A stretch of 64,000 nt of DNA from Streptomyces sp. AP-93 (lineage in GTDB: Bacteria; Actinomycetota; Actinomycetes; Streptomycetales; Streptomycetaceae): positions 145,446-209,445 of the forward strand of contig NZ_JALGBX010000004.1 of assembly GCF_022808175.1 (NCBI RefSeq), given 5' to 3'. Both the position numbers and the translations under genes were made by a program. Positions 32,623 through 40,097 of this stretch are shown in pieces. Each line of letters starts with the position of its first letter. Within the stretch, counting starts at the first letter, position 1. The notes below the pieces were generated by a model, which did not search any database, had not been told where the DNA came from, and saw only the letters and a list, made by a program, of their open reading frames with translations.

Positions 32623-33844
32623 TCAGGAGGAGGGGACCGGGAGCGGCTCGACCTTCTTGATCACCAGGCCGTACGAGAGGGCGCCGACGACGGCGAGGGC
32701 TCCGGAGAGGGCCAGGGCGAACATGAAGGACCCGGTGGCCGCGACGATCGCTCCGGTGATGATCGGGCCGAGGAACCCGGCGATGTTGGAGGCGAAGTTC
32801 TGGATGCCGGCGAGGGAGGAGACCTGGCCGGGCTCGGGAGCGACGTCGGCCGGCAGCGAGGCCACCGAGGCGCCGGCGAAAGCGAGCGAGGCGCAGCAGA
32901 CGGAGAGCAGCGCGATCATGCCGGCCGCGTTCTCGACGAAGACGGCGGGAGCGATGGCGGAGGCGCCGGTCATGCCCGCCACCAGGCAGGTCTTGCGGGC
33001 CCGGTTGACGCTCCAGCCGCGCTTGAGGAGGGAGTCGGCGACGGCTCCGCCGCCGAGGCTGCCGCCGATGGCGATGAAGCCCGGGATCATTCCGAAGAGG
33101 CCGAGTTCGGCGAGGTTGAAGCCGCGGTCCTTGACGAGGAAGGCGGGGAACCAGGTGATGAAGAAGAAGTTGGTGTAGTTGAGGCAGAAGAAGCCGATCA
33201 TCATGCCCCAGACCGTGCGGTATCGGAACAGCTGACTCCACTTCACCTTCGAGACGGTGGTGCTGCCGTCCTCGTTCACGTCCTCCAGGCGCGCCCCGCC
33301 CTTGCGGATGTAGTCGAGTTCGGCCGCCGTGGCCTTCGGGTGGTTCTGCGGGTCGTGGTAGGCCTTCCACCAGAGCAGGACCCATCCGATCGCGAGCGCG
33401 CCCGCGACGTAGAAGGCCACGCGCCAGCCCGCCCAGGCGATGAGCGCCGTGATGATCGGGAGCGAGATGACCGCGCCGATCCGGGAGCCGGAGTCCCAGA
33501 TCGCGTTGCCCATCGTGCGCTCGTGCTTGGGGAACCAGCGGGAGACCACCTTGGCCGAGGCGGGGTAGGCGCTGGCCTCTCCGACGCCGAGGCCGAGGCG
33601 GGCGAGGACCAGTTCGACCGACCATCCCTCAACTTGCATGTGCCTCCCCGGTTTCCGTCGGGGAGGCACATGTCCCCCGATGCCCGAAACCACGAAGTGG
33701 CCTGATACGCTACCCACTTGCTCAGGCAGCGGTCAGGGCTTGGCCGTCACGACGCTCGTTGGAGCCAAGTGAGAAGCCCCCTCGTTCGCGAGAGGGAGGA
33801 GTCACGTAATTGAAGATGAAGGCCAGAAGGTACAGGCCCGTCAC
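32623..33844 (-). pseudogene. Hexuronate-type MFS transporter, 5' disrupted
   Basis: Major facilitator of the ExuT/anion:cation symporter type for hexuronates or aldonates, missing its first helices. From about 33630 downward the sequence is continuous ([95 protein letters not shown]). It begins where family members are already at about residue 100. Upstream of an IS605-like insert, bases 33844-33806 encode VTGLYLLAFIFNY, resembling the start of TM1. About 70 residues between the two pieces are absent. An ATG at 33717 could still drive a truncated protein with a foreign 35-residue N-terminus, but it would lack TM1-TM3, so the transporter is probably dead. Confidence 0.8.
33634..33805 (+). mobile_element. 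Minimal IS200/IS605-like element (no transposase)
   Basis: The left part has a perfect 14-bp hairpin (33637-33650 with 33659-33672, arms CATGTGCCTCCCCG). The right end reads GTGAGAAGCCCCCTCG, a TTCG loop, and GAGAGGGAGGAGTCAC, ending at 33805. This right-end hairpin plus GAGTCAC strongly resembles the right ends of actinobacterial IS200/IS605/TnpB elements, where the transcript forms the omega RNA. The insert is about 170 bp with no tnpA or tnpB, so it is a non-autonomous or internally deleted copy. It interrupts the transporter gene. No target-site duplication is expected for this family, and none is seen. Confidence 0.65.
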
Positions 33845-33918
33845 AGTTCAACACCGGTTGCTCTCGCAACCTTCGGGATGAGGCGGCGGCGCGCCCGACG
33901 CACCGCCGCCGTCCCCTT
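33845..33918. other. Short spacer between kdgK and the disrupted transporter
   Basis: Seventy-four bases downstream of kdgK. It contains GGTTGCTCTCGCAACC, a small perfect inverted repeat (GGTTGC/GCAACC), which could be an RNA-processing or attenuation hairpin within the operon. Confidence 0.4.
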
Positions 33919-35079
33919 TCACCATCGACCTGGCAGTCCCCTTGACGGCCACGATGCTCGTACCGTCACCCGCCCTGCCCTGAGGATGTCTTCGCGGTGG
34001 GCGGCCACCAGGGCGGCCGTGTCGGTGAAATCGGGGATGCGTCCGGTGCCGCCGCGGCCGGACACGGAGAGGGATGCGGCCGCCATCGCGTACGCGACCG
34101 CGTCCGCTAGGCCGTCGCCCAGCGCGAGCCGGGCCGTGGCGGTGCCGGTGAAGCAGTCCCCGGCGCCGGTCGCGTCGACGGGGTCGGGATTGACCGGGAC
34201 CGGCAGGTACGCCGCTGCCGTGCCGTCGTCCAGCAGCAGCCGGTCGGCGCCCGCGGTGACCGCGACCGTACGGGCGCCCAGGGCCCGGTAGCGGGCGGCG
34301 GCCTCGGCCGGGTCGTCGGTGTCGACCATGGCCAGCGCATCGGCCGGGCAGGAGGTCTTGAGCAGCCCTGTCAGCGGGGCGATGCGGGCCAGCAGCGTGC
34401 GGGCCTCGGCCCGACTGGTCAGCCGGGAGCGGAAGTTGGGGTCGTAGGAGAGGTGTCCTCCGGCTTCGTGCACGGCCTTGGCGGCGAGCAGGACGGCTTC
34501 GCGGCTGCTCGGTGACAGGGCTCCGGTGATACCGCTGGTAATGAGGGCCTTGGTGCCCGTCAGCAACTCCCGCCAGGACTCGACGTGTTCCACCGAAAGG
34601 GTGGAGCCGGCGCTGCAGGTGCGCCAGTACACGAACTCGCGGTCGCCCTCGGTGTCGGCGCAGAGCAGGTAGGCGCCGTTCGGGCGCGGGGAGCGGCGTA
34701 CGTGGGAGACGTCCACGCCGAGCTCGGCCGCGCGGGCCAGCAACGGGACGCTCAGTTCGTCCTCGCCGACGACGGCGAGCAGGGCGGTGCGGGCTCCGGC
34801 GGCGACGGCGGCGGCCGCGGCGTTGAGGGCGTCCCCGGAGAAGGAGACCCGGGCGGGGGTGCCGTCGGCCGCGTCCCGCAGGGCGGTTTCGGCGTGGATC
34901 TCGACGAGGACCTCGCCGAGGACGAGGACGTCGTAGCCCTGCGGTACGGGCCCGGCCGCGGTCGCGGGCCCGGCCCCGGTCAGGGGCCCGGCCCCGGCCA
35001 GCGGCCCGGCCAGAGGTCCGGCCCCGGCCAGCGGCCCGGCCAGAGGTCCGGCCCCGGCCCCGGTCACAGCCCCGGTCAC
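33919..35079 (-). CDS. kdgK: 2-keto-3-deoxygluconate kinase (PfkB family)
   Basis: ATP-dependent sugar kinase of 386 residues making 2-keto-3-deoxy-6-phosphogluconate. PfkB features: VLVLGEVLVEIH, FSGDALNAAAAAVAAGA, NGAYLLCADTEGDREFVYWR, SYDPNFRSRL, VAVTAGADRLLL and the C-terminal signature VDATGAGDCFTG with the catalytic Asp. The GTG start at 35079 overlaps the eda stop (GTGA). The first 47 residues are an Ala/Gly/Pro/Leu repeat (PLAGPLAGAG type), encoded by a 30-bp tandem repeat, and are foreign to the family; the conserved domain begins near residue 48. Specificity for KDG is inferred from the eda and manD neighbours; family resemblance alone would allow other sugars. Confidence 0.88.
   Translation of the reverse strand: MTGAVTGAGAGPLAGPLAGAGPLAGPLAGAGPLTGAGPATAAGPVPQGYDVLVLGEVLVEIHAETALRDAADGTPARVSFSGDALNAAAAAVAAGARTALLAVVGEDELSVPLLARAAELGVDVSHVRRSPRPNGAYLLCADTEGDREFVYWRTCSAGSTLSVEHVESWRELLTGTKALITSGITGALSPSSREAVLLAAKAVHEAGGHLSYDPNFRSRLTSRAEARTLLARIAPLTGLLKTSCPADALAMVDTDDPAEAAARYRALGARTVAVTAGADRLLLDDGTAAAYLPVPVNPDPVDATGAGDCFTGTATARLALGDGLADAVAYAMAAASLSVSGRGGTGRIPDFTDTAALVAAHREDILRAGRVTVRASWPSRGLPGRW
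34991..35060. repeat. 30-bp tandem repeat in the kdgK 5' end
   Basis: Two perfect 30-bp copies (34991-35020 and 35021-35050) plus partial copies, in frame, so each adds ten residues of the Ala/Gly/Pro/Leu leader. It is immediately downstream of the coupled GTG start. Confidence 0.9.
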
Positions 35080-35732
35080 GGTCGCCGCTCCGTACCCGCG
35101 CAGTCGCCGCAGCAGGGCTGAGCGAGGGCGGCGAAGACGGCGGCCAGCTCGCCCGGGTCGGCGGGCAGGCCGCCGCCTATCCCGACGGCGGCCGCGCCGG
35201 CGGCGAGCCAGTCCCCGACCTCGCCGGGCTCGATCCCGCCGGTCGGGATGATCAGGGCGTCGGGGAGGACGGCCTTGAGGGAGCGGATGAACCGCGGGCC
35301 GCCCACGTGGGCCGGGAACACCTTCGCCGCACCGCCGGACCGGACCGCGGAGGCGATCTCGCCGGGGGTGAAGCCGCCTTCGATGAAGACGGCCCCGCGC
35401 TCCCGGGCGACCTCCCGGACCTCGGGGGCCGGGTAGGGGGAGATGAGGAAGGCGGCGCCCGCGTCGAGTGCCGTCCGCGCGGCATCGGCGGTGGTGACGG
35501 TGCCGACGCCGATGAGGGCGGGGCGCCCCTGCACGTCGGTGAGCGGCACGGTACGGGCCACCGCCTCGGCCCAGCCGGGGGTGGAGGTGGTGAGTTCGAC
35601 GGCGCGGCAGCCGGCGGCGAGCAGGGCGGTGGTGTGGCGGACGGCCTCGTCCGCGTCGGCGTTGCGAAGGACCGGCAGCAGTCGCTGCGCGGTGATGGCC
35701 GCATACGGGTGACAGGACAAAGGACCCTCCAT
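35076..35732 (-). CDS. eda: 2-keto-3-deoxy-6-phosphogluconate (KDPG) aldolase
   Basis: Class I aldolase of 218 residues splitting KDPG into pyruvate and glyceraldehyde 3-phosphate, cytoplasmic. Family residues: catalytic Glu in AVELTTSTPG, phosphate-site GVGTVTTAD, Schiff-base Lys in AKVFPAHVGG and PTGGIEPGEVGDWL. The ATG at 35732 gives a normal-length enzyme. The frame is open upstream across the operator and the divergent regulator, but that part is a shadow. First gene of the KDG operon; a GGAACAA precedes the start. Transcribed away from the IclR regulator, with the operator immediately upstream. Confidence 0.93.
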   Translation of the reverse strand: MEGPLSCHPYAAITAQRLLPVLRNADADEAVRHTTALLAAGCRAVELTTSTPGWAEAVARTVPLTDVQGRPALIGVGTVTTADAARTALDAGAAFLISPYPAPEVREVARERGAVFIEGGFTPGEIASAVRSGGAAKVFPAHVGGPRFIRSLKAVLPDALIIPTGGIEPGEVGDWLAAGAAAVGIGGGLPADPGELAAVFAALAQPCCGDCAGTERRP

Positions 35733-35734
35733 TT

Positions 35735-35772
35735 GTTCCACGTAGCGGAACTTGGTATCGTGTAACGGAACT
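35735..35772. promoter_or_regulatory. IclR/KdgR-type operator in the eda-regulator spacer
   Basis: Interrupted palindrome GTTCC-ACGTAGC-GGAAC at 35735-35751. CGGAACTT also occurs twice as a direct repeat 20 bp apart (35746-35753 and 35766-35773), each preceded by GTAGC or GTAAC. The spacer between the two start codons is only 44 bp, so binding here would block both transcripts. GTTCC/GGAAC half-sites are known for KdgR-like IclR proteins. Confidence 0.7.
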
Positions 35773-35776
35773 TCTG

Positions 35777-36607
35777 ATGCAGACCATACCCACCCCTGGA
35801 GATCCCTTGTCCACGGACGAAAGGCCCGAGTTCGCGGAGGCCGAAAGCACTGCCCGAGGCGGCCGGACCTCCGCCGCGGGTACGGCGCTGGAGAAGTCGA
35901 TGCGGATCCTGGAGGCCGTGGCCGCACCCGGCGGCCCGCACCGGCTCACCGATGTCGTGGCCGCGGCGGCCGTGCCGAAGTCGAGCACCTTCCGCATCCT
36001 GGCCTCGCTGATCGAGCAGGGCTTCGTACGCTCCGAGGGCGAGAGCCGCTACGGCGTCGGCCCCCGGCTGCGCGGACTGTCCGCCCTGGTCAGCGGCGGG
36101 GAGCCGGCCAGCATCGAGCAGATCCTGCGGGAACTGCAGGAGGCCACCGGGCAGGCGGTCCATCTCGCCCTGCACAGCGGGGAGACCATCACCTACATCC
36201 GGAAGCTGGAGAGCGAGCAGCCCTTCCAAACGGCCTCGCGGGTCGGCATGCGGATGCCTCTGCACACGACCGCGATCGGCAAGAGCATCCTGGCCCGGCT
36301 GCCCGGGGAGGAGGCCCGCGAGCTGGTCGCCGCGGCCGGGCTGCCGCGCCGCACGCCCAGGACGCTCACCACACCTCAGGCCCTGGAGGCGGAGCTGGAA
36401 AGGGTGCGGGAGCGGGGGTTCGCCCTGGACGACGAGGAGAACGAGGCGACCATCCGCTGCATCGGCGCCGCGATCACGGACGCCCACGGCCGCCCGGTCG
36501 GCGGCGTCAGCATCACCACCGTGACCTTCCTGGTCTCCCGCAAGGAGATCGAGGCCTACGCGCCCGCGCTGCTCGCGGCCACCCGGGCCCTGGCACCGCT
36601 GCTGTAG
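35777..36607 (+). CDS. IclR-family regulator (KdgR-like)
   Basis: IclR-type transcription regulator of 276 residues. The N-terminal winged helix has SMRILEAVAAPGGPHRLTDV, AVPKSSTFRILASLIEQGFV and GESRYGVGPRLRGL. The C-terminal effector domain has RVGMRMPLHTTAIGKSILARL, ALDDEENEATIRCIGAAI and VSITTVTFLVS. It is divergent from the eda-kdgK operon across a 44-bp operator region, so it very likely represses that operon, with KDG or KDPG as the probable effector (inference from KdgR). ATG at 35777 has a weak GGAA; TTG at 35807 with GGAG six bases upstream is an equally reasonable start, ten codons shorter. Confidence 0.9.
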   Translation: MQTIPTPGDPLSTDERPEFAEAESTARGGRTSAAGTALEKSMRILEAVAAPGGPHRLTDVVAAAAVPKSSTFRILASLIEQGFVRSEGESRYGVGPRLRGLSALVSGGEPASIEQILRELQEATGQAVHLALHSGETITYIRKLESEQPFQTASRVGMRMPLHTTAIGKSILARLPGEEARELVAAAGLPRRTPRTLTTPQALEAELERVRERGFALDDEENEATIRCIGAAITDAHGRPVGGVSITTVTFLVSRKEIEAYAPALLAATRALAPLL

Positions 36608-36632
36608 CCCGCCACCGGGGGCCGTCAGCCGG

Positions 36633-38849
36633 TCAGCCGGGGTCGGCCGCGCGCCGCGAGTCCTCGGGCCGGTCGGCCGCCGGGGCCCGGCCGGCGGTCC
36701 GCGTCAGCAGTTCCCGGGCCGTCCGCAGGTGCCGGTGGCCCGGTTCCAGGACGGACTCGGCCCGCGCGAGGGCGCCGGTCAGCACCTCGGCCGCCTCGGA
36801 GGCCCGGTCCCGGGCGAGCAGGGCGCGGGCCCATTCCAGGCGGGAGTAGAACACGTGCGGGTGGTCCTCGCCGAGGACCCGGGTCCGGTCGGCGGTGAGC
36901 TCCGCCCAGGCCCCGGCCGCCTCGGCGGTGCGCCCGGCGCGGGCCGCCATCGCCGCCAGGCTCCCCCGGATGGCGAGCGTGTGCGGATCGTCCGGCCCGA
37001 TCCCCCCGGCACCTTCGGCTTCGGCCAGCAGCCGCCTCAACTCGGCTTCCGCGTAGGCCGGTTCACAGGGCCGGAACCAGATCAGGCTGCGCCGGGTCGC
37101 CAGCACCTGCGGATGGCCGCCGCCGTGGACCCGTAAGCGGTCGGCCAGCAGCGCCTCCAACTGGCGTGCCGCAGCCCGGGGATCGCCGCCCTCGCCGGTG
37201 AAGTAGGCCAGCTGATGGCGGGCCGCCAGGGTGTCCGGGTGGTCGGGCCCCAGCACCTGCGCCACGTCGGCGAGCAGCTCCGCGAACTGGGCCGCGGCGG
37301 CCAGATCGTTCCCCGACTCCCCTACGAAGAAGGCCAGTTGATGCCGCGCCGCCAGGGTGTCGGGGTGCCTGGGCCCGAGCCGGCCGGCGCGCCTGCGGGC
37401 GATCCCGGCCAGATCGGCGGCGGCCCGCCGCGGCTTCCCGGAGTCCCCGATGGCGATGGCCAGCGGCAGTTCGGCGCCGGGGACCCCGCCGCGGGAGGCG
37501 AGGCCGAGGGCTTCGACGGCCCGCGCGAGACGGCCCTCCTGATGGGCGACGAGCCCCATGTCATAGGCGTCGGCGGGCTCCACCAGCGGCAGCAGCCCGC
37601 GCCACAGGTGGTCGGGCACCGGCCCGTCGCCCGGGGCGTTCAACAGGTAGTCGAATGCGGTGAGTCCGGCCCCGAAGTTGCCGATGAGCAGCCCGCTCGT
37701 GGCGTAGGCGGCGGCGCAGGCCCAGTCCATCGCCTCCGCGAACGGCTCGGGCTGGAGGTCCCCGCCGCCCCGGGCCGCCAGGTAGGGGGCGTGCAGCTCG
37801 CGCAGCCACGCGCGGCTCACCGGGCGGCGCAGTCCGGCCCGGCGGCAGTCCACCGCCGCCGCGACCACGGCGGCGCCGCGTGGATTGGCGCCCGGGGCCC
37901 AGGCGTTCTCCCAGGCCGCCAGGAGCTCCGGACCGGCCGCGAGCACCTCGGCCACCCCGAACCGCTCGCCCGCGCGCAGCGCGGCCCCGATGCGCGGATC
38001 GCCCTGGTGGGCGGCGGCCCGGCCGCGCTCCGACGCGGACCAGTGCCGGGGCAGCCTGATGACGGTGGCCTGGTGGAGCAGGTCGCGCTGGGCCCGCCAG
38101 GCGTCCCGGTCGGAGCCGGTGAGCCGGCTCTCCTCACGGGCGTCGTAGCGCCGGTACTCCTGGACCCGCATCGTCGCGATGACCACCGCCGTGCGCAGCG
38201 AGGCCAGTTGCGCGCCGCTGAGGCCGCCCGCGCCGAGGAAGTCCTCCAAGTCGTCCAGCCAGAGCACGGCGCGGCGCCGCCGCCCGGCGATCCGTACCGC
38301 TTCGGCCAGCGCGGCGCGGGAGAGCGGGCGGACGAAGGCGTGGCCGGGGTAGCGGGTGCGGGCCACCTCGTAGGCGAGCCGGGTCTTGCCCGCCGTGGAC
38401 TCCCCCACCACGAGGACGAAACGGGTCCGCTCCAGGGCGGCGCGCAGCCCCGGTTCGGCGTCGCGGCGGATGTACGCGGGCGGGGCCGCGGCGGTCTCCG
38501 CCGGGTGGGCTCCGGCCAGTTCGGGACGGTCCACGTGGCGCAGCAGCGGGATCCTGCCCGCCGCCGTGCGCAGCACCTCCCCGGCGGGCCGGGGGTCGGC
38601 ATCCTCCCCCCTAGGGTGCGTCTTTCGGGTCAGGCCGGGCCCGCGCTGACCCGAAAGACACACCCTGGGCCGCATCCGCTCGGCGGCCAGTCCGAACAGC
38701 GTGGTGACGGCCGCGCCGATCCCGGCGGCCCAGGGCCCCGAGGTCCACACCGCCGCCAACGCCACCGCACCTGCTCCGAGCCCTACCGAACCGAGGTATC
38801 CGGCCCAGCCCCGCGCCCGGCCGGATCCCCTGAAGAGCAACGCCGGCAT
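36633..38849 (-). CDS. Membrane-anchored P-loop NTPase with TPR repeats (STAND-like)
   Basis: Protein of 738 residues, unnamed. Two N-terminal hydrophobic segments (about residues 15-35 and 40-55) are followed by a cytoplasmic linker. A nucleotide-binding domain has Walker A GESTAGKT (149-156) and Walker B AVLWLDD (ending at 200). Then comes a helical region, and from about 460 to the C-terminus kinesin-light-chain-like TPR repeats (LGPRHPDTLAARHQLAFF, LGPDHPDTLAARHQLAYF, IGPDDPHTLAIRGSLA, LGEDHPHVFYSRLEWA). This layout resembles STAND signal-transduction ATPases, which sense ligands through repeats and oligomerise. Residues 61-80 are encoded by an inserted 60-bp palindrome. No effector enzyme domain is fused, and the adjacent S66 peptidase is not obviously linked. 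Confidence 0.8.
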   Translation of the reverse strand: MPALLFRGSGRARGWAGYLGSVGLGAGAVALAAVWTSGPWAAGIGAAVTTLFGLAAERMRPRVCLSGQRGPGLTRKTHPRGEDADPRPAGEVLRTAAGRIPLLRHVDRPELAGAHPAETAAAPPAYIRRDAEPGLRAALERTRFVLVVGESTAGKTRLAYEVARTRYPGHAFVRPLSRAALAEAVRIAGRRRRAVLWLDDLEDFLGAGGLSGAQLASLRTAVVIATMRVQEYRRYDAREESRLTGSDRDAWRAQRDLLHQATVIRLPRHWSASERGRAAAHQGDPRIGAALRAGERFGVAEVLAAGPELLAAWENAWAPGANPRGAAVVAAAVDCRRAGLRRPVSRAWLRELHAPYLAARGGGDLQPEPFAEAMDWACAAAYATSGLLIGNFGAGLTAFDYLLNAPGDGPVPDHLWRGLLPLVEPADAYDMGLVAHQEGRLARAVEALGLASRGGVPGAELPLAIAIGDSGKPRRAAADLAGIARRRAGRLGPRHPDTLAARHQLAFFVGESGNDLAAAAQFAELLADVAQVLGPDHPDTLAARHQLAYFTGEGGDPRAAARQLEALLADRLRVHGGGHPQVLATRRSLIWFRPCEPAYAEAELRRLLAEAEGAGGIGPDDPHTLAIRGSLAAMAARAGRTAEAAGAWAELTADRTRVLGEDHPHVFYSRLEWARALLARDRASEAAEVLTGALARAESVLEPGHRHLRTARELLTRTAGRAPAADRPEDSRRAADPG
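38610..38669. repeat. 60-bp palindrome inserted in frame in the P-loop/TPR gene
   Basis: Arms of 24 bp (38610-38633 and 38646-38669) with two mismatches; the arm core is GTGCGTCTTTCGGGTCAG. The 12-base centre is also self-complementary. Length divisible by three adds residues 61-80 (VCLSGQRGPGLTRKTHP-like) without stops. It is unrelated in sequence to the 5930/21647 palindrome family. Confidence 0.85.
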
Positions 38850-38938
38850 GCCGCCCCCAACACGTCCCGTGGGAGCCCCATTGTCACCCCGTACCCGGTC
38901 GGCGTAACCCCAACGGAGCTACTGCGCTGGGATGTTCG

Positions 38939-39982
38939 TCAGTACGTGACGAAGACGCGGCGGGCCGGGCCGTCCACCCGGATCCGGCCCCCGACGGGAA
39001 TCACCAGCTGCGGGTCGGTGTGCCCGAGGTCCACGTCGAAGACGGCCATGGTGTCGGGGGCGTACTCGCCGAGGGCCCGCAGGACCGCCTCGCGCTGCTC
39101 GTGGCGGTAGCGCTCCCGGCTCTCGGTGTCGAAGGGCTTCTCGAAGGACCAGCTCTTCGCCCGGCCCATCAGGAGGGCGGGGAACTGCCGCAGCAGTCCG
39201 CGCTCGCCCATGCTGCGCAGGATCCAGTAGACGTCCTGGGCGCGCGGCATGTCCTCCGAGGTCTCCAGGAAGAGCACCTCACCCGCGTGCTCCTCGACGG
39301 GCCGTACGATGCGGTCGGCCATCAGGAGCCAGGAGATGATCTCCAGGTTGCCGCCCCAGCTGTTGCCCTGAACCACCCGGTCGGCGTTGTGCCAGGTCCA
39401 GCCCTTGGCCGGTTCGAGATCCGGTTCGGCGTCGAAGGTGCGGGGGTCCTCCCAGGGGCCGTTGACGTCCCCGCTGGCGCCCGCGGCGGTCAGCTCGTAC
39501 TCGCCCGAAGTGAACAGCGCCGCCCGCAGGGACCCGGCCGTCAGCGGATGCAGGGCGCCGGGCCGTCCCAGCTCGACCATCACCGAGCTCCCGTGATAGC
39601 CGACCAGCCCGAGGTCCCTCAGGTGCAGGAGCAGGTTGGTGTTGTCGCTGTAGCCGATGAACGGCTTGGGGTGGGCGCGCAGGAGCTCGGCGTCGAGGTG
39701 CGGGAGCACCGTGATCTGGTCGTCGCCGCCGATGGTGGCGAACACGGCCTTGATCTCGGGGTCGGCGAAGGCGGCGTGCAGGTCGGCGGCCCGCTCCTGC
39801 GGGCTCGCGCCCATCTTCCGGGTGGTCGGATACTCCACCGGTTCCAGCCCGAACTCCTCCCGGAGCCGGCGCAGGCCCAGCTCGTAGGGCTGCGGGAAGA
39901 GCGCGGGCAGACCGGCCGAAGGCGAGAGCACCGCGACGCGGTCTCCGGGGCGGGGCTTGGCGGGGTAGCGAGGATCCGTCAT
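38939..39982 (-). CDS. S66-family peptidase (LD-carboxypeptidase/MccF-like)
   Basis: Serine peptidase of 347 residues in family S66, which includes LD-carboxypeptidases of murein recycling and MccF-type proteins that hydrolyse aminoacyl-nucleotide antibiotics. Key segments: KPRPGDRVAVLSPSAGLP, MGASPQERAADLHAAFAD, FATIGGDDQITVLPHLD, the nucleophile elbow IGYSDNTNLL, LFLETSEDMPRA with the catalytic Glu and DLGHTDPQLVIPVG with the catalytic His. No signal peptide, so cytoplasmic. The loop GNSWGGNLEIISWLL matches MccF-like members better than strict LdcA, but the two cannot be separated without alignment. Stand-alone gene. Confidence 0.88.
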   Translation of the reverse strand: MTDPRYPAKPRPGDRVAVLSPSAGLPALFPQPYELGLRRLREEFGLEPVEYPTTRKMGASPQERAADLHAAFADPEIKAVFATIGGDDQITVLPHLDAELLRAHPKPFIGYSDNTNLLLHLRDLGLVGYHGSSVMVELGRPGALHPLTAGSLRAALFTSGEYELTAAGASGDVNGPWEDPRTFDAEPDLEPAKGWTWHNADRVVQGNSWGGNLEIISWLLMADRIVRPVEEHAGEVLFLETSEDMPRAQDVYWILRSMGERGLLRQFPALLMGRAKSWSFEKPFDTESRERYRHEQREAVLRALGEYAPDTMAVFDVDLGHTDPQLVIPVGGRIRVDGPARRVFVTY

Positions 39983-40040
39983 CGCCTGATCTTAGGAGCG
40001 GGCCCGGCCGCCACCGTAGGGGTTTTCCGCACCCCTCCCC

Positions 40041-40089
40041 TTCCCTAAAATTCCCTATCACGCCGCATCGGCACTCCTTGGGGTAGGAT
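40041..40089 (+). promoter_or_regulatory. Promoter/operator before the HTH-DUF4180 pair
   Basis: TAGGAT at 40084-40089 is a good -10 box only eight bases before the ATG at 40098, implying a leaderless mRNA. Upstream, TTCCCTA occurs twice exactly 10 bp apart (40041-40047 and 40051-40057), with an AAAA between. One-turn direct repeats are the kind of site used by BldC-like excisionase-type HTH proteins; autoregulation is inference. Confidence 0.5.
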
Positions 40090-40097
40090 CCAGATGT

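Noticed and set aside
33637..33672. Reading the perfect hairpin as an ordinary terminator of the transporter
   Set aside because: It lies at the 5' side of the transporter relative to transcription, together with a right-end-like hairpin, so a mobile-element end fits better.
31346..36607. Calling the KDG operon a complete glucuronate pathway
   Set aside because: No uronate isomerase (UxaC) or mannonate oxidoreductase (UxuB) is present in the window; only the ManD, KdgK and Eda steps are supported.
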